64,000 nucleotides of DNA from Bacillus sp. AFS037270 (lineage in GTDB: Bacteria > Bacillota > Bacilli > Bacillales_B > DSM-18226): NCBI RefSeq assembly GCF_002585305.1, contig NZ_NUNF01000029.1, forward strand, positions 9,497-73,496, in the 5' to 3' direction. Of this stretch, positions 29,225 to 38,580 are shown piece by piece (positions within the stretch are counted from its first letter, which is position 1; the number at the start of each line of letters is the position of its first letter). The position numbers and the translations under genes are program-made. The notes under the pieces were generated by a model. The model saw only the letters and a program-made list of their open reading frames with translations, was not told the DNA's origin and did not search any database.

Positions 29225-30130
29225 CTATTTATTTACACAACATAACGCTAACGCTAGTGAATACAACTTGCTTTCTGCTGAATCAGCTCTTGATGTAAGC
29301 ACAATTGGAGCGCTTGCTCCCGCAAGGACAGCGCCTACCTTTGCCTTAGCAAAATAAATTAATGATTTATATAACACATTCCCAACCTCGATAGTGGGTA
29401 CTAATAAAATATCTGCATTACCTGCTACGTCGCTGATAATCCCTTTGTGTTCAGCAGCTAATTCAGAAATGGCATTGTCAAGGCCAAGCGGCCCATCAAC
29501 AATGCAACCGGAAATTTGCCCCCGTCTATTCATCACTGTTAATGCAGCGGCATCAAGGGTTGCCTGCATATCGGGATTAACTGCTTCAACAGCAGCAATT
29601 ACCGCTACTTTCGGCATTTCGATCCCGACTGATTTGGCAAGTGCAACCGTATTTTTTATAATTTGTACTTTTTGTTCTAAGTTAGGAGCAATGTTCATAG
29701 CTGCATCTGTAATTAAGAGTAGTTGACTAAAACCAGGGACTTCAAAGAAAGCTGTATGTGATAAAACATTCCCGGTTCTGAGTCCATATTCCTTATTTAA
29801 AACCGCCTTTAAAAAGATATTGGATGGAATATTTCCTTTCATTAATACATTTGCTTGTTTGTTGGAAACAGCTTGAACCGCGGATTCTGCGGCACTGACC
29901 ACAGAATCTGAATGAACAATTTTTAATTTATGATTATTCAATAGCTCCTGCTTTTGCAATTTAATCAGTGAAATGATTTTTTCTTGATCACCATAAAGTA
30001 TAAATTCAGCAAGATTTCGATTTAACGCATCAAGTACGGCCTCAATGACTTCTGCCGTGTCTGCAGCAGCTACAGCAACCGTATTATAGCCATTGCGTGT
30101 TGCTTGGTTTATCAGTGAGTCTAGCAACAA
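29225..30130 (-). CDS. ptb: Phosphate butyryltransferase
   Basis: A 301-aa phosphotransacetylase-family enzyme swapping CoA for phosphate on butyryl- and branched acyl-CoAs, product used by Buk. Family segments visible are MKGNIPSNIFLKAVL, LLITDAAMNIAP and VDGPLGLDNAIS. The start is a TTG (TTGTTG pair) with a modest upstream AAAGGG, so its exact position is uncertain. First gene behind a sigma-54 promoter; corresponds to yqiS. Confidence 0.93.
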   Translation of the reverse strand: MLLDSLINQATRNGYNTVAVAAADTAEVIEAVLDALNRNLAEFILYGDQEKIISLIKLQKQELLNNHKLKIVHSDSVVSAAESAVQAVSNKQANVLMKGNIPSNIFLKAVLNKEYGLRTGNVLSHTAFFEVPGFSQLLLITDAAMNIAPNLEQKVQIIKNTVALAKSVGIEMPKVAVIAAVEAVNPDMQATLDAAALTVMNRRGQISGCIVDGPLGLDNAISELAAEHKGIISDVAGNADILLVPTIEVGNVLYKSLIYFAKAKVGAVLAGASAPIVLTSRADSAESKLYSLALALCCVNK

Positions 30131-30176
30131 GCTATCATCAACCCTTTCTTCTCTTCCTCAAATCCACTTTAAAATA

Positions 30177-30192
30177 TGCAAGTTTTATGCCA
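30177..30192 (-). promoter_or_regulatory. Sigma-54 (SigL) -24/-12 promoter of the bkd operon
   Basis: On the minus strand TGGCATAAAACTTGCA carries GG and GC with the required 10-nt spacing and matches TGGCAyrNNNNTTGCw except at one position. It lies about 46 bp before the ptb start, immediately downstream of the gene for the sigma-54 activator BkdR. Confidence 0.92.
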
Positions 30193-30235
30193 TACCGCAT
30201 TTATGTAAACGTTTTATTTTCTTCATCAGAACACT

Positions 30236-30266
30236 GCAATAAATTTCAGACTGTGAAAATTATTGC
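30236..30266. promoter_or_regulatory. Candidate BkdR upstream activating site (dyad)
   Basis: GCAATAAATTTCA, a 5-bp centre and TGAAAATTATTGC form an inverted repeat with 12 of 13 positions paired. Its centre is about 60 bp upstream of the -24 element, a usual distance for an enhancer-binding protein site. It overlaps the bkdR stop codon. It is AT-rich with no T run, so it is less convincing as a terminator. Confidence 0.55.
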
Positions 30267-32335
30267 GTGCTATTTTTTTCAAGATTGTATTTATCTAGTT
30301 TATAATAAAGGTTCCTTACCGATAAACCTAATGTTTTAGCTGTCATTGTTTTATTTCCGTTCAAACGTGAAAGAGTTTCCTGGATAATCCTTGCTTCGTA
30401 TTCCTCCACCATTTCAGGCAAGGTCTTTTTTAAATTTAGCGGTTCAGCGGATGACAATCCAGAAGATTCTATTCTTATCGTTTTATTTCTTAATTCCGGA
30501 AGATGGTTAATATCGATTAAGGTATCGTTATAATTCATAAAAATAATCGCCCTGCCAAGGATATTTTCTAATTCTCTCACATTTCCCGGCCAGTCATATT
30601 CCATTATTTGAGCTAGTGCTTCTTTCGTTACTCCTTCGACATTTCTTCCATAATCCCGATTAATTTTATTAATCAGTCTGCTGCATAAAACAGGGATCTC
30701 CTCTTTACGCCTCCTGAGCGGTGGAATCTGAATTGGCATGCGGTTTAATCGATAATATAAGTCTTCCCTAAACGAACCTTTAGCAATACCCTTTTCCAGA
30801 TTTACATTTGTTGCAGCAATGATTCGGACGTTTATGTTGATAGGCTTTGTACCACCCACACGGATAATTTCACTTTCCTGCAGTACTCTTAAGAGCTTTG
30901 CCTGGGTATTGGCAGATAATTCCCCTATCTCGTCAAGAAAGATACTGCCGTTGTTTGCTTCCTCAAAAAGACCGCGTTTTCCTCCCCTTAGTGCTCCTGA
31001 AAAGGCACCTTCCTCATAGCCAAATAATTCACTCTCTAATAACGATTCAGAAATTGCGGCACAATTTACACGAATAAATTTATTGTATTTTCGATCACTC
31101 GCATTATGTATGGCATGGGCAAACAACTCTTTCCCTGTTCCCGATTCCCCTCGGAGCAGTACAGTTGCAGGAGTTTTTGCCCCCAGCTTTGCCTGTTCAA
31201 TGGCAATTACCATTTCCTCGGATATGCCGATAATATCCTCGAATGTATATTTTGCTTCAAGAGTCCGGATGATTTGTCTAGCCCGATTCAATTCTCTGCT
31301 TAACGATTTCATCTCTGACATATCATGGATAACACCGACACTGCCTTTTAATTTCCCTTCTACAATAATCGGGGCTACATTGACAATTACCTCTTTTTTA
31401 TTGGGGCCTACCCTCATTGGGACACCACGTACAGCCCTTCTTGTTTGTAATACCTTCATATGCATACTTTCACCTTCAGAAATGTCAGCATTTGCGGGCT
31501 TTCCAATAACTTGATCTTTGGTAAGGCCAGTTAGTCTGGTGTAAGCTGGATTAATAAGGATTCCTCGTCCATTCTCATCAACAACAGAGATAGCATCATC
31601 ACTCGAATGAATAATGGCCTGGAGCATGGTTTGGATTTCCTTTAAATTAGTGATTTCCTCTGCTAAATTAACCACTTCTGTTATATCCTTAAAAACAGCA
31701 AATGCCCCCATCAATGTTCCATTTTCTTCAATAATCGGAATACGGGTCGTTATAATTTTTCGTCCATTACCTAATTCCATTTCCTGATTAGATTCCACTC
31801 TTCTTGTTTTCAAAATTAATAAAAGCCTGCTCGTCGGGATAACTTCTAGAACATCCTTACCAATTGCCTGCTCTTTGTTAACACCCATGATTTCTTCGGC
31901 TCTTTTATTAAAAAGGATCACTTGTCCTTTATTGTCGATAACCACCATACCATCATTGGCAGCGTTAAAAATTAGTTCCTGCTTATATGAATCATTTTGG
32001 AGCTTAGCCACAAGTTCTTCCTTTTCTTCCATAAGCTTTGATACCAAGAAGGCAACACTCCCGGGAATTAATACCGTTTGCTTATTTTTGGCATTTCGAA
32101 TTTCATGAAAAACTTCATCATTTCCTGTCACTTCAATAACGATATCAATACTCTCATTTAAATACGTCTGCCAGCTTGTCCCTGTATTAATTCCCTCTTT
32201 GCGTGCGAGGATAATCCCGGGTGCATTTTCATTTCGATCGATAACGACTTGAACGTTAAGCACTTCGGATTCTTTTAAAATTTCTAAGATTGCCGTTCCA
32301 CCTTTACCAGCTCCAACAATCATAATGTTCTGCAT
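30260..32335 (-). CDS. bkdR: Sigma-54-dependent activator BkdR
   Basis: A 691-aa enhancer-binding protein controlling the bkd operon. The order is an N-terminal Rossmann-like domain ([13 protein letters not shown], residues 1-100), two PAS domains (about 120-230 and 240-350), an AAA+ domain (GESGTGKE Walker A near 400, Walker [12 protein letters not shown]) and a Fis-type helix-turn-helix ([20 protein letters not shown]). The sigma-54 contact loop reads GAFSGA instead of GAFTGA, a conservative change. A sigma-54 promoter follows directly downstream. Confidence 0.94.
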   Translation of the reverse strand: MQNIMIVGAGKGGTAILEILKESEVLNVQVVIDRNENAPGIILARKEGINTGTSWQTYLNESIDIVIEVTGNDEVFHEIRNAKNKQTVLIPGSVAFLVSKLMEEKEELVAKLQNDSYKQELIFNAANDGMVVIDNKGQVILFNKRAEEIMGVNKEQAIGKDVLEVIPTSRLLLILKTRRVESNQEMELGNGRKIITTRIPIIEENGTLMGAFAVFKDITEVVNLAEEITNLKEIQTMLQAIIHSSDDAISVVDENGRGILINPAYTRLTGLTKDQVIGKPANADISEGESMHMKVLQTRRAVRGVPMRVGPNKKEVIVNVAPIIVEGKLKGSVGVIHDMSEMKSLSRELNRARQIIRTLEAKYTFEDIIGISEEMVIAIEQAKLGAKTPATVLLRGESGTGKELFAHAIHNASDRKYNKFIRVNCAAISESLLESELFGYEEGAFSGALRGGKRGLFEEANNGSIFLDEIGELSANTQAKLLRVLQESEIIRVGGTKPININVRIIAATNVNLEKGIAKGSFREDLYYRLNRMPIQIPPLRRRKEEIPVLCSRLINKINRDYGRNVEGVTKEALAQIMEYDWPGNVRELENILGRAIIFMNYNDTLIDINHLPELRNKTIRIESSGLSSAEPLNLKKTLPEMVEEYEARIIQETLSRLNGNKTMTAKTLGLSVRNLYYKLDKYNLEKNSTQ

Positions 32336-32523
32336 TTATTTTACCCCTTTTGGTATTAGGAAATTTTTTGCATTCACCAAAGAAAAATCTCTGCAATTCT
32401 CTTCATTACTAATATTATAACTAAAAGACTCACCTTGACAATTTTCAACTATAAAAAAATATTTTGTTGAGATATAATGATATAGAAGTCAGAAAATTAT
32501 CTAGTAATTGGAAGGATTTATTT

Positions 32524-32757
32524 ATGATACGTATTATCGCTCTCATCATTTTAGTCATTCCAGGTGCATTAGCGGCTTTAGGAATTAAATTAATGCGTGA
32601 TATGACATTCGGAATTCTGCAAACGCCATTCCCAAATTTATTATTGCAATTCTTAACAGGATTGATTTTTTTTATCGGGGGTCTTGGATTTGTAGCCGGA
32701 TTTATTTTTCACCGTGATCGTAAGCGCAATAAAGTCCAGCCTAAGTTTAAGAAATGA
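32524..32757 (+). CDS. yqzF: DUF2627 membrane protein YqzF
   Basis: A 77-aa protein with two membrane helices (residues about 3-24 and 38-62) and a basic C-terminal tail (FHRDRKRNKVQPKFKK). Matches the YqzF/DUF2627 family in size, layout and position between bkdR and the glycerophosphodiesterase gene. Function unknown. The ATG lies behind GGAAGG. Confidence 0.85.
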   Translation: MIRIIALIILVIPGALAALGIKLMRDMTFGILQTPFPNLLLQFLTGLIFFIGGLGFVAGFIFHRDRKRNKVQPKFKK

Positions 32758-32779
32758 TGATTCGTTCGTAGATTAACTT

Positions 32780-32818
32780 AAAAGGAGAGGCCGTTCTATT
32801 GAACAGCACTCTCCTTTT
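32780..32818. terminator. Bidirectional terminator yqzF / yqiK
   Basis: AAAAGGAGAG pairs with CTCTCCTTTT, and an inner GTTC/GAAC stem closes a TATT loop; it lies between convergent genes. Confidence 0.85.
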
Positions 32819-32837
32819 CAATTAGTAGATCGGTTCG

Positions 32838-33566
32838 TTACAACTTGTTATCATATTGTTTTCTAATCCGAAGAGCCTTAACGGGATCATCTGTTATAAT
32901 AGCTGTACAGTTAATATTAAAAAAACGGTTCATATCTATATCTTTGTTCACTGTATAGGGGCGTACTGCAATACCATTATCCATGGTATTAATAAGTATA
33001 TTATCAGACATAGCAGAGTGTTTAGGATGAATCCCTTTTGCCCGTATGGATTGCGAATAAATCCAAGGCATATAAATTCCTTCAATAAACAGTGGTGCTG
33101 TTTCAATCTCTGGTGCAATCCTGTAGCTGTAAACTATACTATAATGATTAAAGGACGATATAATAATCCGATCACTCAGCCCATAGTTTCTAACCAATTG
33201 AACTACTTTTTCTTCCATTCCATCATAGGGAATGAGTCCATTTTTCAACTCAATATTACAGATTAATTTGTTGGTTTGTAGCCATTCCAATACTTCCGTT
33301 AAGGATGGGATCAGTTCTTTTCTTAACCCTTTTTTGTTCGCATTTAATTTTCTAATTTCTTTATATAAGAAATCCTTAACAAACCCGCTTCCGGTGGTTG
33401 TTCGATCCACTTTTTCATCATGGATCACGACTATTTCACCATCCTTCGTTAACTGAACATCAAGCTCTAATCCATCGGCACCAGCTTTTTCAGCTTCTAT
33501 AAAAGCGCCCATGGTATTTTCAGCAAATGAAGCGGAATATCCGCGATGTGCAAATATTTGTGTCAT
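32838..33566 (-). CDS. yqiK: Glycerophosphodiester phosphodiesterase (YqiK)
   Basis: A 242-aa GDPD-domain enzyme hydrolysing glycerophosphodiesters to glycerol-3-phosphate and an alcohol. Catalytic HRG...ENT (residues about 6-17), metal-binding ELDVQLTKDGEIVVIHD and NIELK are present. No signal peptide is seen from the ATG at 33566, so it is likely cytosolic. An open frame extends upstream without a better start; GGGAAG precedes this ATG. Confidence 0.92.
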   Translation of the reverse strand: MTQIFAHRGYSASFAENTMGAFIEAEKAGADGLELDVQLTKDGEIVVIHDEKVDRTTTGSGFVKDFLYKEIRKLNANKKGLRKELIPSLTEVLEWLQTNKLICNIELKNGLIPYDGMEEKVVQLVRNYGLSDRIIISSFNHYSIVYSYRIAPEIETAPLFIEGIYMPWIYSQSIRAKGIHPKHSAMSDNILINTMDNGIAVRPYTVNKDIDMNRFFNINCTAIITDDPVKALRIRKQYDNKL

Positions 33567-33601
33567 ATTTTCACTTCCCAATATTAAATGGAGGAATATA
33601 C

Positions 33602-33742
33602 ATGAAACCTTTACAATTATCAACAGAAACTGCCCTAAAGCTATCCCAAGAATTAAAAATACCGTTAGAATAGCTTATGCATTTACCTCAACATATTCTA
33701 TTACAAAAACTCATGGAATTAGAAAAGAAGGAAAAAAATTAA
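33602..33742 (+). pseudogene. yycC: YycC-like small protein gene with an in-frame amber stop
   Basis: A well-placed ribosome site (GGAGGA, 8 nt) precedes ATG and a frame that reads MKPLQLSTETALKLSQELK..PLE, then TAG (33671-33673), then LMHLPQHILLQKLMELE...KEKN and TAA. Bridging the TAG gives a 46-aa protein that resembles, from memory, the YycC family, where this position is Gln (CAG) in a PLEQLMH..PQHILL motif. A single C-to-T change would explain the stop. The downstream part has an ATG but no ribosome site. It is either a recent pseudogene or a sequence error. Confidence 0.65.
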
Positions 33743-33762
33743 TCCGGGTAAAAAAATAACAA

Positions 33763-33790
33763 AGGCCTTCATTCACTGGAATGAAGGCCT
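33763..33790 (-). terminator. Terminator of spo0A
   Basis: A perfect 12-bp stem (AGGCCTTCATTC / GAATGAAGGCCT) has loop ACTG; on the minus strand it is followed by TTGTTATTTTTTT. Confidence 0.9.
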
Positions 33791-33810
33791 CAGCTGCTTT
33801 AGTGATTTTT

Positions 33811-34602
33811 TCAAGAAGCCTTATGTTCAAGGCGTAATTTATCTGCTACCATGGCAATAAATTCACTATTAGTAGGCTTTGCTTTCGTCATACTGACTGT
33901 ATAACCGAATAGGGAGGAAATGGAGTCAATATTCCCCCGGCTCCAAGCCACTTCAATTGCATGACGAATGGCCCGCTCTACACGGCTTGCTGTTGTATTA
34001 TACTTTTTAGCGATATCCGGATATAGTACTTTGGTGATGGAACCTAGAAGTTCGATATCGTTGTAAACCATTGAAATGGCTTCACGCAAATATAAATATC
34101 CCTTAATATGTGCTGGAACTCCTATTTCATGGATAATACTAGTGATGCTTGCGTCAAGATTTTTTGGCTTTTGTTCAGACTGAGACCGATAGCTTACACT
34201 AGGAGCCTTTCTTGTAAAAGTATTGGTATTACCGCTAACTTGACGAATGTGGCTGCCGAGGTTTTCCATATCAAAAGGTTTTAAGATAAAGTAGGAAGCG
34301 CCAAGTTCAACCGCCTTTTTGGTAACATCCTCTTGACCAAATGCAGTTAGCATAATAACATTTGGAATCGTTCCTTTTTTTACATCACGTAAACGCTCAA
34401 GAACAGCTAATCCGTCAAGATGCGGCATAATGATATCCAGCACAAGAACATCTGGGTCTACGGAAGCAAGCATATCTAAACATTCTTGACCGTTATGTGC
34501 TATACCGACAACTTCCATATCTTCTTGGGAGGAAATATAGTCCTCTAATAATCCTACTAACTCTCTATTATCATCAACAACAAATACCTTTATCTTTTTC
34601 AA
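33811..34602 (-). CDS. spo0A: Sporulation master regulator Spo0A
   Basis: A 263-aa phosphorelay response regulator. Receiver domain: acidic pair Asp10/Asp11, phosphoacceptor Asp56 (VLDIIMP), with conserved Thr and Lys in MLTAFGQ and ILKPFD. A Ser/Lys-rich linker (about 125-145) joins the DNA-binding effector domain with the sigma-contact and recognition helices ([21 protein letters not shown]). I place the start at a TTG 8 nt after GAGGAGG ([12 protein letters not shown]); an upstream in-frame TTG at 34623 lies before that ribosome site. Its promoter has a sigma-H site overlapped by a 0A box. Confidence 0.96.
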   Translation of the reverse strand: MKKIKVFVVDDNRELVGLLEDYISSQEDMEVVGIAHNGQECLDMLASVDPDVLVLDIIMPHLDGLAVLERLRDVKKGTIPNVIMLTAFGQEDVTKKAVELGASYFILKPFDMENLGSHIRQVSGNTNTFTRKAPSVSYRSQSEQKPKNLDASITSIIHEIGVPAHIKGYLYLREAISMVYNDIELLGSITKVLYPDIAKKYNTTASRVERAIRHAIEVAWSRGNIDSISSLFGYTVSMTKAKPTNSEFIAMVADKLRLEHKAS

Positions 34603-34688
34603 ATCCTGTTCCTCCTCATTCAAATCGAGTCTCTATTTTCAATCGAACATTCAAATCGCTTTATTCTCTTATTTCTATTCTAAATTAG

Positions 34689-34717
34689 AAATTCGACAAT
34701 GCAACAAAAATTCCTTT
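34689..34717 (-). promoter_or_regulatory. Sigma-H promoter of spo0A with overlapping 0A box
   Basis: On the minus strand AAAGGAATT (-35), an 11-nt spacer and GTCGAATTT (-10) match the sigma-H consensus RnAGGAwWW-N11-12-RnnGAATww at every fixed position. TGTCGAA at 34692-34698, a perfect Spo0A~P box, overlaps the -10. Confidence 0.85.
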
Positions 34718-34821
34718 CCTTTTTTAAATATTTGTTAAAATAGTGATAAAATCTTATCTTTTCTTTGTTTTACTTCCTTTTTCGACTTAAATCGCATCAT
34801 TTCCAATTTATTACTGTCTTT

Positions 34822-34828
34822 TGTCGAA
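34822..34828 (+). promoter_or_regulatory. Upstream 0A box
   Basis: A second perfect TGTCGAA on the plus strand, about 220 bp upstream of the spo0A start and close to the spoIVB terminator. A related TTCGACT sits near 34781. This resembles the multiple 0A boxes of the B. subtilis spo0A control region. Confidence 0.55.
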
Positions 34829-34847
34829 TTATCTTTATACAAAAAAG

Positions 34848-34879
34848 AAGCAAAATAGGTCATTACACCTATTTTGCTT
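34848..34879 (-). terminator. Terminator of spoIVB
   Basis: AAGCAAAATAGGT and ACCTATTTTGCTT form a 13-bp stem around a 6-nt loop, followed on the minus strand by CTTTTTTG. Confidence 0.9.
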
Positions 34880-34884
34880 GGAAT

Positions 34885-36174
34885 TCAACTTGCTTTTTCT
34901 TTCGGTGTTTCATATATATTAATTCCAGCTTCATTTAGCATCCACTCAATATGGACTCCATAGCCGGATGTAGGATCATTGACGAAGACATGTGTTACAG
35001 CTCCGACAAGCTTACCGTTTTGAATAATCGGACTGCCACTCATTCCTTGTACAATTCCTCCTGTCTTTTCAAGCAGCTTTGGATCGGTTACTTTTATAAC
35101 CATGCCTTTTGTTGCCGGAAACTTTTGCGGGATTGTACTAACAATTTCGATATCAAATTCTTCTACTTGATCACTATCAACCACTGTTAAAATTTTTGCA
35201 GGTCCTTCTTTCACCTGATCAGATAGGGCAATCGGAAGTGGTTTATCCAATATACCATTTTTTAATTCACGGTTTAATTCCCCGAAAATTCCAAACGGGC
35301 TGTTCTTTTGAATGTTACCAACAATTTCATGATCGGAAGAAAAACGAGCAAGCTTTTCACCTGGGTCTCCATTACTTCCTTTTTCTATCGATGTTACAGT
35401 AGAACGGACAATTTGACCATCTTCAACGACGATTGGTTTTTTTGTATCCATGTCTGAAATTACATGTCCAAGGGCACCATATTTTTTAGATTGCGGGTGA
35501 ACAAAGGTCATGGTTCCAATACCAGCAGCAGAATCTCTGATATATAGGCCAAGCTTATAAGTGTTCTCTCCTTTATCTTTCAAAGGAGTTAGTTTGGTGG
35601 TGAATTTTCCACTTTCTCGGCTTATTACTAAATCGAGGGGTTTACCATCTTGTCCTGCCGATTGAACAAAAGGGGCTACGTCTGTCATTTTCTCAATTTT
35701 ACTGCCATTGATTTCTGTTATGATATCTCCAACTTTAATTCCTGCAATTTCACCTGGAGATTTTTTTCCATTTGCTGTGTTAATTAAATGGTGACCAACC
35801 ACTAACACACCAACTGTATTTAATTTTACACCAATTGATTGACCTCCGGGTAAGACACGGAAATCTTTTAAGACACGTACATCAACCTTTTTAATCGGGA
35901 TCCCTGCATACTCTAGAAGCATTTCGTTCTTGCCGTGTTCATTTGCTTTAACAGATACCGACTTTTTTTCCTGATTAAGTGTGATATTTGAATTGTGAGA
36001 AGCTATGGTGGCTGTTACCGGTGCAGCCTTTTGGAACGTGTAATCTTGTCCTTCAAAAACAGTTATTGACTTTGGTATTGAAAGGTATTGCTGTAAGGGC
36101 TGAAAAAAAATAAGGCTAATTAATGAAACAAGGAGAATTCCACCAATAATCTTTCTAATTATTTCTAACTTCAA
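34885..36174 (-). CDS. spoIVB: SpoIVB serine peptidase (S55)
   Basis: About 429 aa. Made in the forespore and exported to the intermembrane space, where it signals pro-sigma-K activation by cutting SpoIVFA. One N-terminal membrane segment (residues about 8-25), a PDZ domain ([11 protein letters not shown]...[12 protein letters not shown]) and the S55 domain, with catalytic His in [10 protein letters not shown] and Ser in QGMSGSPII, are visible. Start uncertain: a GTG at 36183 sits against GAGGAG, so the TTG three codons later is better spaced. Confidence 0.93.
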   Translation of the reverse strand: MKLEIIRKIIGGILLVSLISLIFFQPLQQYLSIPKSITVFEGQDYTFQKAAPVTATIASHNSNITLNQEKKSVSVKANEHGKNEMLLEYAGIPIKKVDVRVLKDFRVLPGGQSIGVKLNTVGVLVVGHHLINTANGKKSPGEIAGIKVGDIITEINGSKIEKMTDVAPFVQSAGQDGKPLDLVISRESGKFTTKLTPLKDKGENTYKLGLYIRDSAAGIGTMTFVHPQSKKYGALGHVISDMDTKKPIVVEDGQIVRSTVTSIEKGSNGDPGEKLARFSSDHEIVGNIQKNSPFGIFGELNRELKNGILDKPLPIALSDQVKEGPAKILTVVDSDQVEEFDIEIVSTIPQKFPATKGMVIKVTDPKLLEKTGGIVQGMSGSPIIQNGKLVGAVTHVFVNDPTSGYGVHIEWMLNEAGINIYETPKEKAS

Positions 36175-36271
36175 ATCCTTCACTCTCCTCGCTTCTTTTC
36201 ATTGCACTTATAAAAATGGCTACATCTATAATTTTGCCTCCTTGACAATCATTTATAACTTCGTTCAACAT

Positions 36272-36300
36272 AAAAAAGCTACCCAATTTGGATAGCTTTT
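36272..36300 (-). terminator. Terminator of recN
   Basis: AAAAGCTA..CCAA and TTGG..TAGCTTTT form a hairpin next to the recN stop, with a minus-strand T run. Confidence 0.8.
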
Positions 36301-37988
36301 CATTTTATCTTATTTTTACCAGCTAATTGCAATAATTCTTCTGCATGTTTCTTCGTTAAATCGGTTATTTCCGTACCAGAAATCATTCGACCTATTTCTT
36401 TTATTTTCTCTTCTGTCTTTAATGGTGTAACAGATGTCTTTGTACGTCCGCCCTTTATAATTTTTGCAATAAACAAGTGAGTATCTGCCATTGCTGCCAC
36501 TTGCGGTAAGTGCGAAATACAGAGAACTTGAGAACCCGCTGCGACCTTATATATCTTTTCGGCAATCGATTGGGCGACTCTACCGCTGACACCGGTATCC
36601 ACTTCATCAAAAATAATGGATGTTACCCCTTGATGTCTAGAGAAAATACTTTTTAATGCCAGCATAATTCGTGACAATTCTCCACCCGATGCCACCTTTG
36701 ACAATGGCTTTAAGGGTTCGCCAGGATTGGTTGAAATATAAAACTCTATATGATCGACACCATTTTTAGCAAAATGATGCTGTTCGGATTCAAATCTTAT
36801 TTCAAAAATAGTTTTCTCCATATACAGTTCTTTTAATTCTTTATGAATTAATTTTGTCAGCTTATTTGCCCATTTATGGCGGAGTTCTGTTAATTGTTGT
36901 GCTTCAAGGACCAAGTCTTTTTTGATAGACGTTAATTCCTTTTCGAGTTCTCCAATATGCGTTTCTTTGTTTTGCAATGTTTCAATTTCTTCTTCAATCT
37001 TGGCAGCATATTCTAATATTTCTGTAATGGTTTTTCCGTATTTCCGTTTAAGCTGATTAATTTCGTTTAAACGACCTTCAATTTCGTTTAATCTCTGCGG
37101 GTCATATTCTAGTCCGTCTAATTCATTTCTTAATGTATGTGCGGCATCTTCTAATTGGTAAAAACTATTTGAAACTGAATCAGATAAATCTTTATAGGTT
37201 GAATCAAGTGCAGCAGCCTCTTCAAGTGAGCCCATGACCAGCCCAATCCAATCTAGTCCCTTTTGTTCTCCCTTTAGAGCGTTATAGCCAGTTTGGATGG
37301 CTTCAAATACCCTTTCGAAGTTCCCTAATCTTCTTTTTTCCTCAGACAATTCTTCATCTTCATTTGGTTTTAAATCTGCCTTTTGGATTTCATCTAATTG
37401 AAATTGAATTAGGTCCAGCCGATGTGCCGTCTGCTGGTCATTCTCGCTCAAAGATTTAAGTTTATGTAATGTCTGCTCAAAGCGGCGAAATACCTGTGAA
37501 TATTCATTCTGAGCAGGATAAATTGCCTCTGCCCCGAATTGATCAAGTAATGTCAGGTGTCTTGTTTCATCCATAAGCTCTTGATGTTCATGCTGTCCAT
37601 GAATATCTACAAGTGTTGCACCTATTTCTCTAAGAACTGAAATGGTCACGAGTTTTCCATTGATTCGGCAAACACTTTTCCCAGTTCGGGCAATATCACG
37701 CCGTAATATGACCATCCCCTCTTCAATCTCAATCCCAAATTCAAACGCTTTTGACTTAACTGGGTGGTTAGGATCATCTATTTGGAATAACCCTTCAATA
37801 ATGGCTTTTTCTTCACCATGACGGACAAATTCAGCCGACCCTCTGCCACCCACTAATAAATGGATGGCATCGATAATAATGGATTTACCAGCACCTGTTT
37901 CACCTGTTAGAACGGTTAACCCTTTTTCAAACGAGATTGACAAGTCCTCAATAATGGCGAAATTTTTTATTGATAATTCTGCTAACAA
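36300..37988 (-). CDS. recN: DNA repair protein RecN
   Basis: A 562-aa SMC-like ATPase acting early in double-strand-break repair. Walker A is GETGAGKSII near residue 32, a long coiled-coil region spans about 170-370, and the C-terminal half has signature LSKVASGGELSRIMLALK and Walker B TSIIFDEVDTGVSG. The TTG at 37988 (MLAELSIKNFAII) is the family start and follows GGGGAG; the frame is open upstream. It lies 16 bp after ahrC. Confidence 0.95.
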   Translation of the reverse strand: MLAELSIKNFAIIEDLSISFEKGLTVLTGETGAGKSIIIDAIHLLVGGRGSAEFVRHGEEKAIIEGLFQIDDPNHPVKSKAFEFGIEIEEGMVILRRDIARTGKSVCRINGKLVTISVLREIGATLVDIHGQHEHQELMDETRHLTLLDQFGAEAIYPAQNEYSQVFRRFEQTLHKLKSLSENDQQTAHRLDLIQFQLDEIQKADLKPNEDEELSEEKRRLGNFERVFEAIQTGYNALKGEQKGLDWIGLVMGSLEEAAALDSTYKDLSDSVSNSFYQLEDAAHTLRNELDGLEYDPQRLNEIEGRLNEINQLKRKYGKTITEILEYAAKIEEEIETLQNKETHIGELEKELTSIKKDLVLEAQQLTELRHKWANKLTKLIHKELKELYMEKTIFEIRFESEQHHFAKNGVDHIEFYISTNPGEPLKPLSKVASGGELSRIMLALKSIFSRHQGVTSIIFDEVDTGVSGRVAQSIAEKIYKVAAGSQVLCISHLPQVAAMADTHLFIAKIIKGGRTKTSVTPLKTEEKIKEIGRMISGTEITDLTKKHAEELLQLAGKNKIK

Positions 37989-38004
37989 GGTACTCTCCCC
38001 CCAT

Positions 38005-38454
38005 TTAAAGCATGTCAAGGAACCGGTTTGTAATGACCTCGGTGTCTTCCGGTGTTCGACAAATTATTAACATGGTATCATCACCACAAATTGTTCCCAG
38101 TATTTCATCCCAGTCAAGATTGTCAATTAATGCACCTATTGCCATAGCGTTACCAGGCAGGCATTTCATGACGAGTAAATGACCCGCGGAATCAATTCTG
38201 ACAAATGCATCAATAAGCGATCGTTTTAATTTTTGTAAAGGGTTAAAGCGTTGATCTGCTGGCAAGCTGTATTTATAGCGGCCATCTGTTAATGGTACTT
38301 TAACCAAGTGCAATTCTTTAATATCCCTAGAGACGGTTGCCTGCGTTACGTTATATCCTGCGCTCTTTAATTCATCTACTAATTCATCCTGCGTCTCAAT
38401 ATCGTTGCTGGCAATAATTTCTCTTATTTTAATATGGCGTTGACCTTTATTCAT
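38005..38454 (-). CDS. ahrC: Arginine repressor/activator AhrC (ArgR)
   Basis: A 149-aa hexameric regulator of arginine synthesis and catabolism. The N-terminal winged helix contains [17 protein letters not shown] (recognition helix near 40-50). The C-terminal domain carries the arginine-binding [14 protein letters not shown] element near residues 120-133. Same position as in B. subtilis. Confidence 0.95.
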   Translation of the reverse strand: MNKGQRHIKIREIIASNDIETQDELVDELKSAGYNVTQATVSRDIKELHLVKVPLTDGRYKYSLPADQRFNPLQKLKRSLIDAFVRIDSAGHLLVMKCLPGNAMAIGALIDNLDWDEILGTICGDDTMLIICRTPEDTEVITNRFLDML

Positions 38455-38580
38455 TTTTTCACCTCGTAATAAAAGAACATCAGTTATGTCCTATCTACCA
38501 ATATGTTAGCCCATTTCCAAAGGAATGTACATTTTTTTCTCATAAAAATACATTCACATGCAAAAGGATAGGCTATTTGC

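Noticed and set aside
30201..30217. ATGTAAACGTTTTATT as a cre site upstream of ptb
   Set aside because: Two mismatches in the conserved 3' half. Possible, but too weak to list as a feature.
31083..31514. 143-codon open frame on the plus strand opposite bkdR
   Set aside because: Complement of the PAS/AAA+ coding region, with no ribosome site or recognisable domain.
32435..32482. TTGACA near 32435 with TATAAT near 32477 as the yqzF promoter
   Set aside because: The two hexamers are too far apart to work together, and neither has a good partner at 17 nt, so no promoter is claimed.
33671..33673. TAG in the yycC-like gene read as pyrrolysine or another recoding
   Set aside because: Pyrrolysine is not expected in Bacillaceae and no recoding signal was seen. 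A single CAG-to-TAG change is simpler.
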